DNA from: Hyaloperonospora brassicae | Taxonomy: Eukaryota > Oomycota > Peronosporomycetes > Peronosporales > Peronosporaceae | DNA: 64,000 nucleotides | Assembly: GCA_947650285.1 (NCBI GenBank) | Contig: CANTFL010000627.1 | Location: 1-64,000 of the forward strand | Reading direction: 5' to 3' | Part shown: positions 34,665 through 44,310 of the stretch, piece after piece | Layout of the letters: each line of letters begins with the position of its first letter | How positions within the stretch are numbered: position 1 is the first letter of the stretch | Program-made: the position numbers and the translations under genes | The notes under the pieces: model-generated | Databases searched by the model: none | Told to the model about the DNA's origin: nothing | What the model saw: only the letters and a program-made list of their open reading frames with translations

Positions 34665-35039
34665 TTAGTGGTTTTGGTTGGGTGGGCACCGGCGGTGGCA
34701 GCACTGCTCGAACTCAGAGGTGTTGTTGTACGAGCGGCATACCCCGGTCGCGCCGTCGTCTCCTCTTGCGCAAGGGTACGCAGTGTTTCGGCACCGGAAA
34801 ACGCGCGCATCGTTTTCGCACAGACCGAAGCAGCATCCCTTGAAGCCGAGCAGGTCGTTGTTCAGCTGAGCGCAGATGGCAGAGGCGTAGATGTCGGTCG
34901 CTTTGCATGGGTAACCGGCCTGGCTGCAGAGGGTGTTGGATGGAACGGGATCAAAGTAGAATTCCTGGACAGGCATGTCCGCCGAAGCCGTGGACGCGAC
35001 GGCAGCCATGCAAACAGCGAGGAAAGACGTGACGTGCAT
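34665..35039 (-). CDS. Secreted small cysteine-rich protein with two PcF/SCR-like domains
   Basis: A 124-residue protein. I start it at the ATG at 35039, not at the in-frame ATG 23 codons upstream, because this start gives a clean signal peptide (residues 1-20, cleavage expected after ASA) and lies downstream of the initiator-like motif. The mature part has two six-cysteine domains: C38-x6-C45-x10-C56-x12-CC69/70-x3-C74 and C83-x6-C90-x10-C101-x11-CC113/114-x3-C118. This is the same order as in the three-domain protein at 11616, and the two share signal-peptide wording (MHV.SFL) and 3' flank. The family resembles Phytophthora PcF/SCR apoplastic proteins; activity on plants is not known. Of the pair on the inverted repeat only this copy has an uninterrupted frame. 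Confidence 0.85.
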   Translation of the reverse strand: MHVTSFLAVCMAAVASTASADMPVQEFYFDPVPSNTLCSQAGYPCKATDIYASAICAQLNNDLLGFKGCCFGLCENDARVFRCRNTAYPCARGDDGATGVCRSYNNTSEFEQCCHRRCPPNQNH

Positions 35040-35095
35040 CGTTGCGCGAGTGTCGGGTGGGTGGAATGGGTGGGAAAGCGCGGTGCGGTGGGAGT

Positions 35096-35112
35096 GGCAA
35101 ATTGACAAGTGC
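35096..35112 (-). promoter_or_regulatory. Oomycete initiator-like motif (right arm)
   Basis: On the minus strand GCACTTGTCAATTTGCC, matching the part CAWTTT of the initiator consensus and sharing TCAATTTGCC with the motif before 11616. It ends 57 nt before the ATG at 35039. Confidence 0.55.
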
Positions 35113-35687
35113 CGATTGGGGAAGCAGTGCTGTCGATCTCAGTGCGCTGCTTTTCCTGCGCAGTGGCAACTGCGTCGGCGGTAGGACTCGGATGGTTTAC
35201 TCACGATGCACTGGACGAGAGAGGTACTCCCACTGGAGCACGTGCCATCTCCGCGCAATCAAAAGGGGTGCCGAAGATCCTGATCGGCTGCCTTGCGAGT
35301 GTGGAGCTGAACGTGGATTCTCTGCCCACTGCTCGTGCCCATGGCAGCACACACAGCTCAACAACTACAACTACAGCAAAAAAGAGCGCTATGCGTGCCG
35401 ACGAGATCCAGCGGCGGACTAGAACGTCGTTCCAACCCATCGAGGCATCGAGGAAATGGAAGCATGGATGGACTAACTCATAAGTGTGCATGACGCAGAT
35501 TGCGCAAACGGTGGATGCGCTGATGGATGCGAGCAACTGGCTTCGATGCCAGCCAACCCCATCGATCGACTCTACGATTGCAGGCTGCGACCAATGCAGT
35601 CGTCTGTCGAGCCGCTCGGATGAGCTGCGTATACTACTCACCACAACCAGTGGGTGTCGATCCTTGGCTTGCCTCGGAATGCCTCTA
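35113..35687. other. Upstream region of the right cysteine-rich gene
   Basis: Conserved with the left arm. Around 35250-35272 it keeps the unoccupied site of the left-arm cassette (TCCGCGCAATCAAAAGGGG). Plus-strand frames 35109-35483 and 35484-35717 are divergent from the cysteine-rich gene and conserved on the left arm; they include RADEIQRRTRTSFQPIEASR and VDALMDASNWLRC. They may be exons of a divergent gene, but no domain is recognised. Confidence 0.45.
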
Positions 35688-35796
35688 ACACACTTGACAT
35701 TGACACGCTGGATCTGATCCAGAGCAGCTGGAGACGAGCAGTGGTACAGTTGGATCTGGGACCAGCAACATGTTGACGGACACCTGATGCGCTGTC
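35688..35796. repeat. 109-bp target duplication, first copy
   Basis: Identical to 36451-36559. It begins ACACACTTGACATTGAC and ends GATGCGCTGTC. The left arm has this sequence once and uninterrupted (reverse complement, around 29107-29216), so the second copy arose with the insertion of the cassette. Confidence 0.9.
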
Positions 35797-35798
35797 TA

Positions 35799-36450
35799 TT
35801 CCCAAATTTTCACGGTTCAGCTCAAGCCAGTCTTTTTCCCTTCGGGGCAGTCACGTCGGAGGGAATCCTCCCCTTGGGGAGCCGACGTGGTCGAAGATCT
35901 GACGCGGGCACGCTGCACTCGCAGTCGCGGGTGTGGGCGTAGGAGACCGACGGGTCGCGCAAGCAGCCCTAGCAGGGGTGTTTTACGGACTGGAGGCGTA
36001 CCCCGCGCCACGTGTCGCCGCTGCGGCGAGCGCACACTCCACGTCAAGGGGCCGCGCAAGCGGCTGAAGGGGGCCACCATCGCAGATGGTTGAGCTCCTC
36101 GGAGAGGTATACGGCGGGTTGGCGTTCTCCACGCCACGCAGTCACTTCGGTGTTCGCACTCCACGTCGGGGGCCGCGCAAGCGGTCCTAAAGGGGTTTGT
36201 TGCCTTATATGGCAGCATACCCGCGTTGTACGTGCTGCCGCTCCGGCGGTACGCATGTCCCCAGTCTACTTGGTCGCGCCAGCGGTCATGATTGACTCGT
36301 AGTTGGCTTCGGTAGGAGGGTCTCTGACCTCGTTGCCGTCGCCCCTGGCTCTACGGAGCCCTTTAGTTGTCGACCCGATACCCGGGCCGTACTTCTTGTC
36401 ACACTTATCAGTCGTTAGTTATCATAATAATGGACGTACTTGACACCACC
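35799..36450 (+). mobile_element. Mobile cassette with 121-bp VNTR (right-arm copy, 1 unit)
   Basis: The 652-bp unit has the same ends as the left copy (TTCCCAAATTTTCACGG and GACACCACC) and the same order of parts, but only one complete 121-bp unit. It is flanked by the 109-bp direct repeat (35688-35796, 36451-36559). Its orientation on the plus strand is the same as that of the left copy, although the surrounding arm is inverted, so it is not the mirror image of the left insertion but an independent event. Confidence 0.85.
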
Positions 36451-36559
36451 ACACACTTGACATTGACACGCTGGATCTGATCCAGAGCAGCTGGAGACGA
36501 GCAGTGGTACAGTTGGATCTGGGACCAGCAACATGTTGACGGACACCTGATGCGCTGTC
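36451..36559. repeat. 109-bp target duplication, second copy
   Basis: See 35688-35796. Right of it the arm continues (GATGCACATCTGATGCGG) as the mirror of the left arm near 29100. Confidence 0.9.
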
Positions 36560-37390
36560 GATGCACATCTGATGCGGATACATTTTCGAAGCCGCAAGGG
36601 CGCGTTACTCATGCAGCCAAATATTAGAGCATCGGTAGCAGACTCATACACGAGGAAGCTCGCGTCATCCGATAGGCTGATGTTTTTGTTGGAAGTGCAA
36701 GTTGCACTTGGCTCGACTCCAGAGGTTCAGCCTACGCTAGAGCTTACATGGAACTTTCTTTAGGGTTCTATGTGTTGTATTAGGCAGCACAAAGATACAG
36801 GATAGGTAATCCTCACTTGTATTTTGACAAGCCACTGACGAGGGGCCGAAACGCGTCTGGCGCGCGGCCGACACGCGTCTGGCGCACGTTCTGATACAGG
36901 TCATTTCATTCACTTGATGCTCACTTTCTAACAGTTTGTAGTCGGCTGATTTATGACCGACAGAGTACTACTGTCGGATTTGTCAAAAATAATTCTGGGT
37001 AGAAGTAATACGTTCCATGAACGAATACTTTACCTTCGTGCCAAGGCCGCGTCCGTTGATGAACGAATTCGCTCGGTTCATTTAATTATCAGATGCAATA
37101 CCAGGTTCCGTTCGGATTTTATTCTGTTTAATCACTCCAAAGAAATAAAAAGCAGAGCCTTAAGAACGATGCGAAGCGGACCTGAATACGTCCGAATCAA
37201 TCCATGATAATGGGCAGAGCCATTTCATTGATACACATTGCCCTAACCTTGTCCTCCATCCACGGTAGTATAGGCAGCATGCGCTTTGCACTCCAGTGGA
37301 TAATTAGATTCTGGATTTACTTTGTGAAAAACTACTTGTATGGGTTTCCAGCCTTCCCCACTCAACTTTTACGTACTTCGATAATAACAA
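36560..37390. other. Right arm between cassette and Gypsy Gag
   Basis: Mirror of 28270-29100. The frame 36953-37207 (plus) matches 28473-28727 (minus) with few changes. A GC patch at 36840-36890 has two copies of an ACGCGTCTGGCGC motif. No recognised gene. Confidence 0.4.
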
Positions 37391-38460
37391 ATGACCAATA
37401 TCGGCGAGTCCATTTCATCGAACATCACTCAACGGTCGCTAATGAAACCGCTGTTAGTTCCATACGTAAGTCTGTGGGTAGAGACAAAAAACATGCTACT
37501 ATATCCAAGTTCATCCAATGTGAACTTGTCGCCGAAACACAAAAAAGTAGCAATTCTTCACCAACAGGGCTCTCAACAGACCCAGCAGTTGATCAAAGCT
37601 TGTGCTCGAACGGAAATAACTATTCATATAGCAGCAATCTAATGCTGCCGTGGGCGGGTCGATGCACGCGCATCGTCTCCAAACCTTGAATATTGATATC
37701 TCCAAGTACAGAGGTATCTAAAAAAACCTAATGGTCTTTCGAGTTTCACGACGCCATAATGGCTCCTTGCATCGTCGGTTATGAGATGCAAGTTGCATTC
37801 GCGCGGTCAAGCTTGGCTGGACGTGCGACAACTTGGGCCTTGGGGCTTAAGCTCCACGATCCATATTCAATTTGGTCATTGGAAGTCGTCAAGTCTCGGC
37901 CTCGACAAACGTTTGAGCCACCGTAGACCGATTTCCTGGCTCGTGCTGATTTTAAATCCTTAAACAAGAAAAATTTTGATGTGCACGCTTACGCGCAGCA
38001 CATACGATGCCTTTCGAGTTGCAGACCTACCCACCCCGTGGACGAACACACAAAGATTACTGTGTCGATCGAGGGTGTTACGGATAATCCAGTCAAGATG
38101 TACTTGATCCGCTTGGTCTTAAAATCACTTAATCAAGCGATCTCAGTGATGCAACAGGAAGGTTTTAGCTTGATACAGGCTCGTTGAAAAAACTTCTAGA
38201 AATATTAGAGATAGATTTTAATTTTTAAATTTATATTATATTTAAGTAGAAACATTTCATTGAATATTTTGAAATTATTTTTAACTAGTTCTTTTGTCTA
38301 TCTATCTGCGATACGACAGGAGCCCGGTTGTCCAGAACCAATGGAACTCTGTCACGTAGAGAGCGAACGTGCCTGCTCTTCAAGGTAAAAACGGTTGCAG
38401 AAATGTAACCATTGTCATAGGACAGGGCACTCCGTCTATGAGTGTACTGCCCCGAACACA
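37391..38460 (+). pseudogene. Gypsy Gag relic with zinc knuckle (right arm)
   Basis: Frame 37391-37642 is the counterpart of left 27960-28289. Frame 37981-38187 begins MHAYAQHIRCLSS and runs to LIQAR, where the insertion at 38187 cuts it. Over this 68-residue stretch it differs from the left copy at 11 positions. The zinc knuckle CNHCHRTGHSVYEC is at 38404-38445. Confidence 0.8.
38187..38285. repeat. ~100-bp AT-rich insertion, right arm only
   Basis: An almost pure A/T block (starting around TTGAAAAAACTTC, ending ATTATTTTTA) interrupts the gag relic. The left arm reads straight through (GCTCGAACTAGTTC on the minus strand). No clear inverted ends or target duplication are visible. Confidence 0.7.
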
Positions 38461-38669
38461 TTGATAATTACACAAAAACGTAACGGCCGTCCGTCGGCCA
38501 AGTAGGCCTTGAGACGCAGTTCAACGCTGTTGCAAAGTCGCAACAACGGGGTCAATTGTCGAAAGAAGGACGGGGTAAGTAGGTGGGAGCACCATGCTGA
38601 TCCATCGGCGCCAAGAGAATTCGCAGGCCTCTTGTCGAAAGCTGCTCCCAATATACAACCTCTGCGTAT

Positions 38670-39905
38670 TACTGCCTATGTTGATGATGTCTCTCTCATC
38701 ACCTTGGATTTCAAAGTGACTAGAACTTGTGACTTTGGCCCCTAGTCGACTGCAAGGTGCCAAAATTTCTATGTGACGCCGGGTTTCTACGGGACGGTAG
38801 GCTTAAGTTCGTTGAGCGCGACATCCCTCTTACGACGATGACGATGCGCCTTGCAACAGGTGTATGTGTGGTCTAGAGAATATTAACCTCTCGACATCAG
38901 TGTGAGATTCAGCAAATGAAGAGTCTGCGACTCAAGACTTGGACACTCAAGTGTCGGCGAATCGATGGTCGGCGAATCGAGTGTTGGCGACCCGAGTGTC
39001 GGCCTCTCGAGAGTCGGCTTCTCGAAAGTAGGTGAGCTCTGTTTACAGCGCAGAATGCGAGAAGATCGAGCAACAGATTTATCACTCAATGTGTGTGAGA
39101 ACTATGTAAAAACAGGTATCCATTCAAACTGGCTCTGCGATGTAGCGAAAGAGATAAAGCAATACAATGCAGAATTTTCTAAGCTTAATGCACGCGTACA
39201 CTTAAGGTAATTCCCTGCGTGGGCTAGATTATGCCTGCCGTCGAACCTCGAGAGGCATAGCTTGTAGAGGTATCTACCGATAGCGTCAAGAGTTTAGGAA
39301 GGCCCGAGTTGGGCAGCGGTCGCTACTAGCGAAAGAAGGAGTCTCGTCGTCGACGAGCCGGTAAACCTCAGCAAAGAGACCGTTGTGAGTCTCGTCAACG
39401 ACGATCCACAGTGCCTTAAGATACGGCACCGCTGAAAGACTTGTCTGAGTGACGAGCTGGTGGGCCCCAGCCAAGAGCTCGTTAATTCCTCTAGTCGGTC
39501 GTACACTGCGCCTGGTGACCTGTAAAAGAGTGTAATGCGTCGTTTTTCACCCGTTGGTGTGAAGCCACAGGGAGAGAGAGGTTTAGAGCTGCTGATATTA
39601 AGCATACTTCCGGAGGATTGGTTGTAAGGAATAAGTTCGACGAAAGCCACAACTGAACCCGAAGAGTCGAACCGAGTAGGGATTAATCCAAGCGTACCAG
39701 CCCGTGTCGCCGACTCAACTCGGCAATTGTTGTGTTTGTACGTTGAGACTGTGGGTGAACGGATTTGACTAAATACTTTATTACACATGCGTAACGGTAA
39801 AAAAATGTCTTGGGTCCCCACCACACATTACATGAACGTAGCACAATGACCCTTCATTGTGCTGGAGTTTAATGCTAAATTTGATGTCATCCTCGGTCTA
39901 CCATG
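38670..39905 (+). pseudogene. Gypsy aspartic protease relic split by an LTR (right arm)
   Basis: The first part (about 38670-38866) reads through LVDCKVPKFLCDAGFL and RLKFVERDIP to MRLATGV, recognisable as the retropepsin region though the DSG/DTG loop is destroyed. After the solo LTR the frame resumes at about 39788 and reaches FIVLEFNAKFDVILGLP, the C-terminal half of the protease fold (ILG motif). One or more stops are present. Confidence 0.65.
38867..39787 (+). repeat. Solo LTR inserted in the Gypsy protease (right arm)
   Basis: Starts TGTGGTCTAGAG and ends about TTATTACACA; about 921 bp. It has the blocks of the long LTR at 15460: CGACGAG-type minisatellite (38930-39035), the GTAATTCCCTGCGTGGGCTAGATTATGCC-like stretch near 39210, GACGAGCCGGT units and the CAACTGAACCCGAAG block. 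No convincing target duplication remains. Mirror of 25994-26918. Confidence 0.8.
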
Positions 39906-40984
39906 AGTCAATAATGTAAAACATAGATCAGCTGGCAACATCTTCCATAACGATGCCTTTCGTGTTTTCATCAGGTTACAGTCTGGTGAACGTCTTGAGG
40001 CGGCCACATCGTCGTACAATGTTCCGCGAGTAAGCGAAATGGCCTCGCTAGTGGTTTGGTCGTTTGGAAGACTGCACAAGACATCAACGTAGTAGACCAC
40101 TCCAATGTGAAGTGATCTGCCTACAGCTATTTGGAAGCACAGTCAGTGCCAAAGGTTCATCACTCGAACGAGCCTAGTGGATTAAGACATCATTGGTGTA
40201 TGGAAGACAACATTTAAGTAAATCAAACCCATTTGTCCATAAGGGACAGTATGGTAAATTCCGGTTGACCGATAAATCGACCGTTAAAGACCAAATTGCG
40301 GTAGCGCTTGCACATTTGGTTGGCATCGGGGTAATATGTACTTTGCAATAAAGGATCGATACCCTCAAGATAACATTATGGAAGGATGAAGCCTCCATAT
40401 TCATCAGGAAATATATCCGTAGGAAGCAATTGAGACATCGAATGTCTATGTGAATGACGGATTAAGTGTCGGCTCTTGCATATGAAATCCAGTAGTTTCT
40501 TGAGGCTAAGTCATAGACAAACCAATTGCCGACGCCCGAACCTAAGCGGTTCTTGCGGGATCTACATCGTGGCAAATTCAAGCAGATCTGCGTACTTGTC
40601 ATGGAGGACGAGTACATCAACCATATAAGAAAGGCGGTGATCTTTACTGACAACGAACGGGGTATCACCAGCTCATCGATGGACATACTATCTTGAAAGT
40701 TAACTCGAATTGAAAGATACGCGTCTCCATCCTGGGAGTCGCTCAGAGCAATCCATTATACAATGATTTGATCGAACTTAACGATGTATATTCCTGATTG
40801 TGTGCCACAAGAGTTGCCTAAGGACAAAAGCATTCGTCACGAAATCGAACTCAAACGGTGGTTGAAGTACTGGGTGTCATGAAGTAGAGACCACTGTTAC
40901 GTGAATAAGAACTACCTATCGACAAATTATTTGCCGATCACATAAAAGGGGGCCCTGTCATGACATCAACCTTCCTTCATAGTT
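39906..40984. other. Degenerate pol segment between protease and RT (right arm)
   Basis: Mirror of about 24831-25870. Frames are broken and no motif is readable until PTICVRKGTDRWR near 40990, the start of the RT domain. Confidence 0.45.
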
Positions 40985-42190
40985 TCCGACCATCTGTGTG
41001 CGAAAAGGCACAGATAGATGGCGGATGAAGCATGCATTTAAACAAGTTGAATGCTGCAGTACCGGCTCGAACACTGATACCGAAAAATTACGAAAGTCTG
41101 GATAGTTTGTCTTTTACTTCCAAATTTGAGTCTTTTCTGGAACTGATGGACGGGCTCCATCAGATCCTGATGCGTGAATGGGACATCTCCTTCACGGCAG
41201 TTATTACGCCCAGATGAATGCTATGGTAGTGCTGGTCATGCCACAGAGGCTAAGGAATTCATTAGCCACATTCAAGAAATGTGTGTTATATATGTCGATT
41301 TCACAGCAAGATTAAACACCGAGTCTTTCGACGATTGTTTGTCCATGGATGGGCCATAGATATGACCAAATGTGAAAGTCCACCGGCTCCACTTCCGAAA
41401 GGTTCTCACACTTGTGCACAAATAGAAGCTGTATGCCAACCTCAAGAAGTGTACATGAGCGACGAGCAACACACCACTTCATGTGTACATCGTGCGTGAA
41501 CACGGCGTAAGACCTGACCGAGAAAAGATCAAGACGGTCACCGAATGTCCATACCAGCCTGTCAGAAGACCAGTGCTAGTCTATGTCAAAGAGACTTCGA
41601 AGGTTTTTTGGGATAGCGGCGCAAATGCACAAGTTCTCGAGCAACTGCGCTAGGAGGACCGTGTATCTATCTTGTTAGTAAAGGAAAGTGGGAGTTGATT
41701 GTGGAGTGCTGAGTGTCAGCGCCGCCTCGAAGGTATCAAGGATAGCTTGACACAATCGCCTATATTGGCGATTGATGACAAAGTCAAATCATTTCTTTTG
41801 GTCTGTGACTCCAACAAATTTCAATCGGCTGTGTGTGATGCAATACGACGCGGACAATGCGTAAAGCGTCGTCTACCATCATTTGCGTCAGCTGAATTTG
41901 GCTACGCGCAGCTATCCTGTTCATGACAAAAAAAACACTTTTCCATAAGGTAAGTACTGGTCAAGTTTTGCACGTGTGTCTTGGTCGATAATTTTTTTTG
42001 AGTCTGGACGGCTAATGTTTCATTACGCACGGCCGTAAATAATCCACACTTCTCGCAACGAATAGCGAGGTGTTTTCATTTTTTTGGAATACAACTTCTA
42101 TGTGAATTAAAAATTAGTAGAAATGAACGTCGTCGCTGATGCGTTATCACGCCGGTCTAGTTTAGATCTGGCTGTGTCATCCAACAGTGA
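40985..42190 (+). pseudogene. Gypsy reverse transcriptase / RNase H relic (right arm)
   Basis: From about 40985 the frame reads ICVRKGTDRWRMKHAF, then LNAAVPARTLIPK and HQILMREWDISFTAV (41032-41217). The thumb GVRPDREKIKTVTECP follows near 41510-41560. Frame 41699-41926 is the RT/RNase H connection and start of RNase H (ECQRRLEGIKDSL, PILAIDDKVKSFLLVCD). The domain end, NVVADALSRR, is encoded at 42123. Stops between the pieces make it inactive. Confidence 0.8.
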
Positions 42191-42239
42191 AGATGATACC
42201 GCTGTCGCAACCCTGATCAGTTATGGTCCGTGTTCAAAT

Positions 42240-43430
42240 TTTTTAGACGACGTGAGAACAAAGTATGTACAATATGCATGTGTTGTGCGTCTGAGGATGC
42301 CTGGAGCAACCATCGCAGCACGCTATTAAAGCATGCAAGCAATTTATAAATCTCCAACAGATCGATACACAACACTCGGTGAGCTGCTGCTTTACACAGC
42401 CGTTTCTAGCGACACTCCTGATGTCTTCGTTTCCAATCATAAATATTTGCGCTTTCGCAGCATGTGTCAATGTCGCAGTGCTTCAATCAGTGGATATAGT
42501 AGCCGTGAGTAGCCATATGTAACGGTAATTTGCGACTTCTACAGTCCTCGCCAGTATCACTTCGCTCGCGAGGTACAATATTTTCTAACACGTTTGTCAA
42601 CGATTGAATCGTATAATATCATTCCTTGCACTGTAGCAGCCTCTACAGATACCGGCAGAGTGCAGAAGTTCCGATCGAATGGCCTACATCTTTAGATCAT
42701 CAAAAAAGATCACAAGAATACGGGTATTCTTGTTTTCGCTGACCAATTCATCAATATAGTAAATATTGAAAATGTCCCGGAGACGATCACACCCGAAGTT
42801 GTGCTAGTGTTATTATCGACACGATGTATGGACTCGATGGGCTACACGTGAACAACTCTCTGATCAAGATTTTTGGCTTTTAGCGGAGCTATAGCAATCC
42901 TTGTTTCATTTCTCTCCGAACACTATTAGATATGTATAGTTCTGAACATATGGGATTTGATGATCATACCGAACGTGAGAACTGTGTCCTCAAAGAAATG
43001 CTTTAATGATACGTGCACTCATTCAATGTTCGATCTTATATCAAGCGATGGTGGAGTGAGCCATCAATAATTTGGTTCATGTACACGCCAAGCATACTAC
43101 TCTCAACGTGAATGACTTACGTCGCCTACGAATGCTCGATCTATCTGAATGTAGATCTTTTCTAAAGGGGTGTCTCCCTATTGCAACAATTTGGACTCAT
43201 GCTTATCGCGCATCGACAGCATTTTTCGATGCGAAACATTCCGACTTCGATAAGGAAAATGAATACAGCAATGGCGGTGACGCTATAGCTGCCACAGGTG
43301 ACGATGAAGACGCCAATATATTCAGCATCACAAACTACTATCACTACAAGGATAAAGACACCCTACCTGCTCATAAGAAAGACAAAAGAAGTGTTTCAGC
43401 AGTGCGCGCAAGGCGCACTTAAATCTGAAG
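42240..43430 (+). pseudogene. Gypsy integrase relic (right arm)
   Basis: The zinc-binding region is in broken frames around 42245-42600. The C-terminal core part appears at about 43040-43090 (INN.VH..., frame 43072-43422). Mirror of 22335-23527; the last frame differs from the left copy at only a few residues, for example two changes over the 60-codon shadow frame 43162-43344. Confidence 0.7.
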
Positions 43431-43639
43431 TTCAGCTAGCTAAGTAATGCATGGTATGTCGAGAAGTGGTGGTCCTTTTTGTGCAGGAATGCATCTCATA
43501 CCACGTGGATCAAAATAAACAAAACGCTAACAACAATGAAAGAGCAGTTTCTATACTTTGCATGAAAGTGACCTGGATCTACATTTTTTGAGTCACCTAC
43601 GTGGACACGCAGTGTAAATGTGAAAATAGTAATCTACTG

Positions 43640-44310
43640 GCCCATTACATCGGCCAATTTATTGTATTGAGTCGACAAGGCAACGCATCACGGTTAAGCT
43701 ACCACGTAGGATCCTTTCACATCCTAAATTTCATGTGGGGCGTCTCCGCCTATTTGCCAGTACAAGGCTTTCTCCGACGCTAAAAAATTCTTCCCGTTCG
43801 AGAACCTCCGTCAGGTTCTTGCGCTTGCGCTTTAGACTTATAGACTGGTCGCGTAGTAAAAAGACCTCCTCACTCAACTAGAAGATCTCCTTTTGGGCTG
43901 ACGCAATCTCGTCAACGAGAGAACAATTGACCCGCTGGTTCTTCTCCAGTGCGAAAGAATACCCGGCACGATCTTTCGAACGACTAGCTTCGTATTTTCC
44001 TTGCGATGCTTCCTCACCGAATGCATCAGCGCGTAACGTCTGTCCGTCTGATGCTCAAAAATTTCGTGCAATCCTTGAATTGCGCGACCCCTATATCGAA
44101 TGTCGATTTCGTCCGCAAAATGACGTGAAGCAGGTATCTCTTCCACTACCACATTCTTGAGCGTGCTCGCGCGGTGGCCACCTATTTAAAGTGGGGCGTA
44201 TATTAAAGCTCCGCGACGAGAATGTAGTTCGAACTAGTTACCTCTTCCAATGGAGAGGGTGTTCATCCTTCGATGCAGCGGGATCCTATTGTATATCCAA
44301 TGATTGGAGT
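43640..44310 (+). pseudogene. Gypsy integrase C-terminus and chromodomain relic (right arm)
   Basis: Contains KLPRRIL/FHVGR-type pieces around 43700-43760 and a chromodomain-like SYLFQWRGCSSFDAAG at about 44238-44290. Mirror of 21480-22111, with the conserved Tyr-Leu and Trp-Arg-Gly positions still visible. Confidence 0.6.

Noticed and set aside
34668..35105. 145-codon plus-strand frame opposite the right cysteine-rich gene (and its mirror 31000-31644)
   Set aside because: Antisense shadow of the cysteine-rich gene; no motif.
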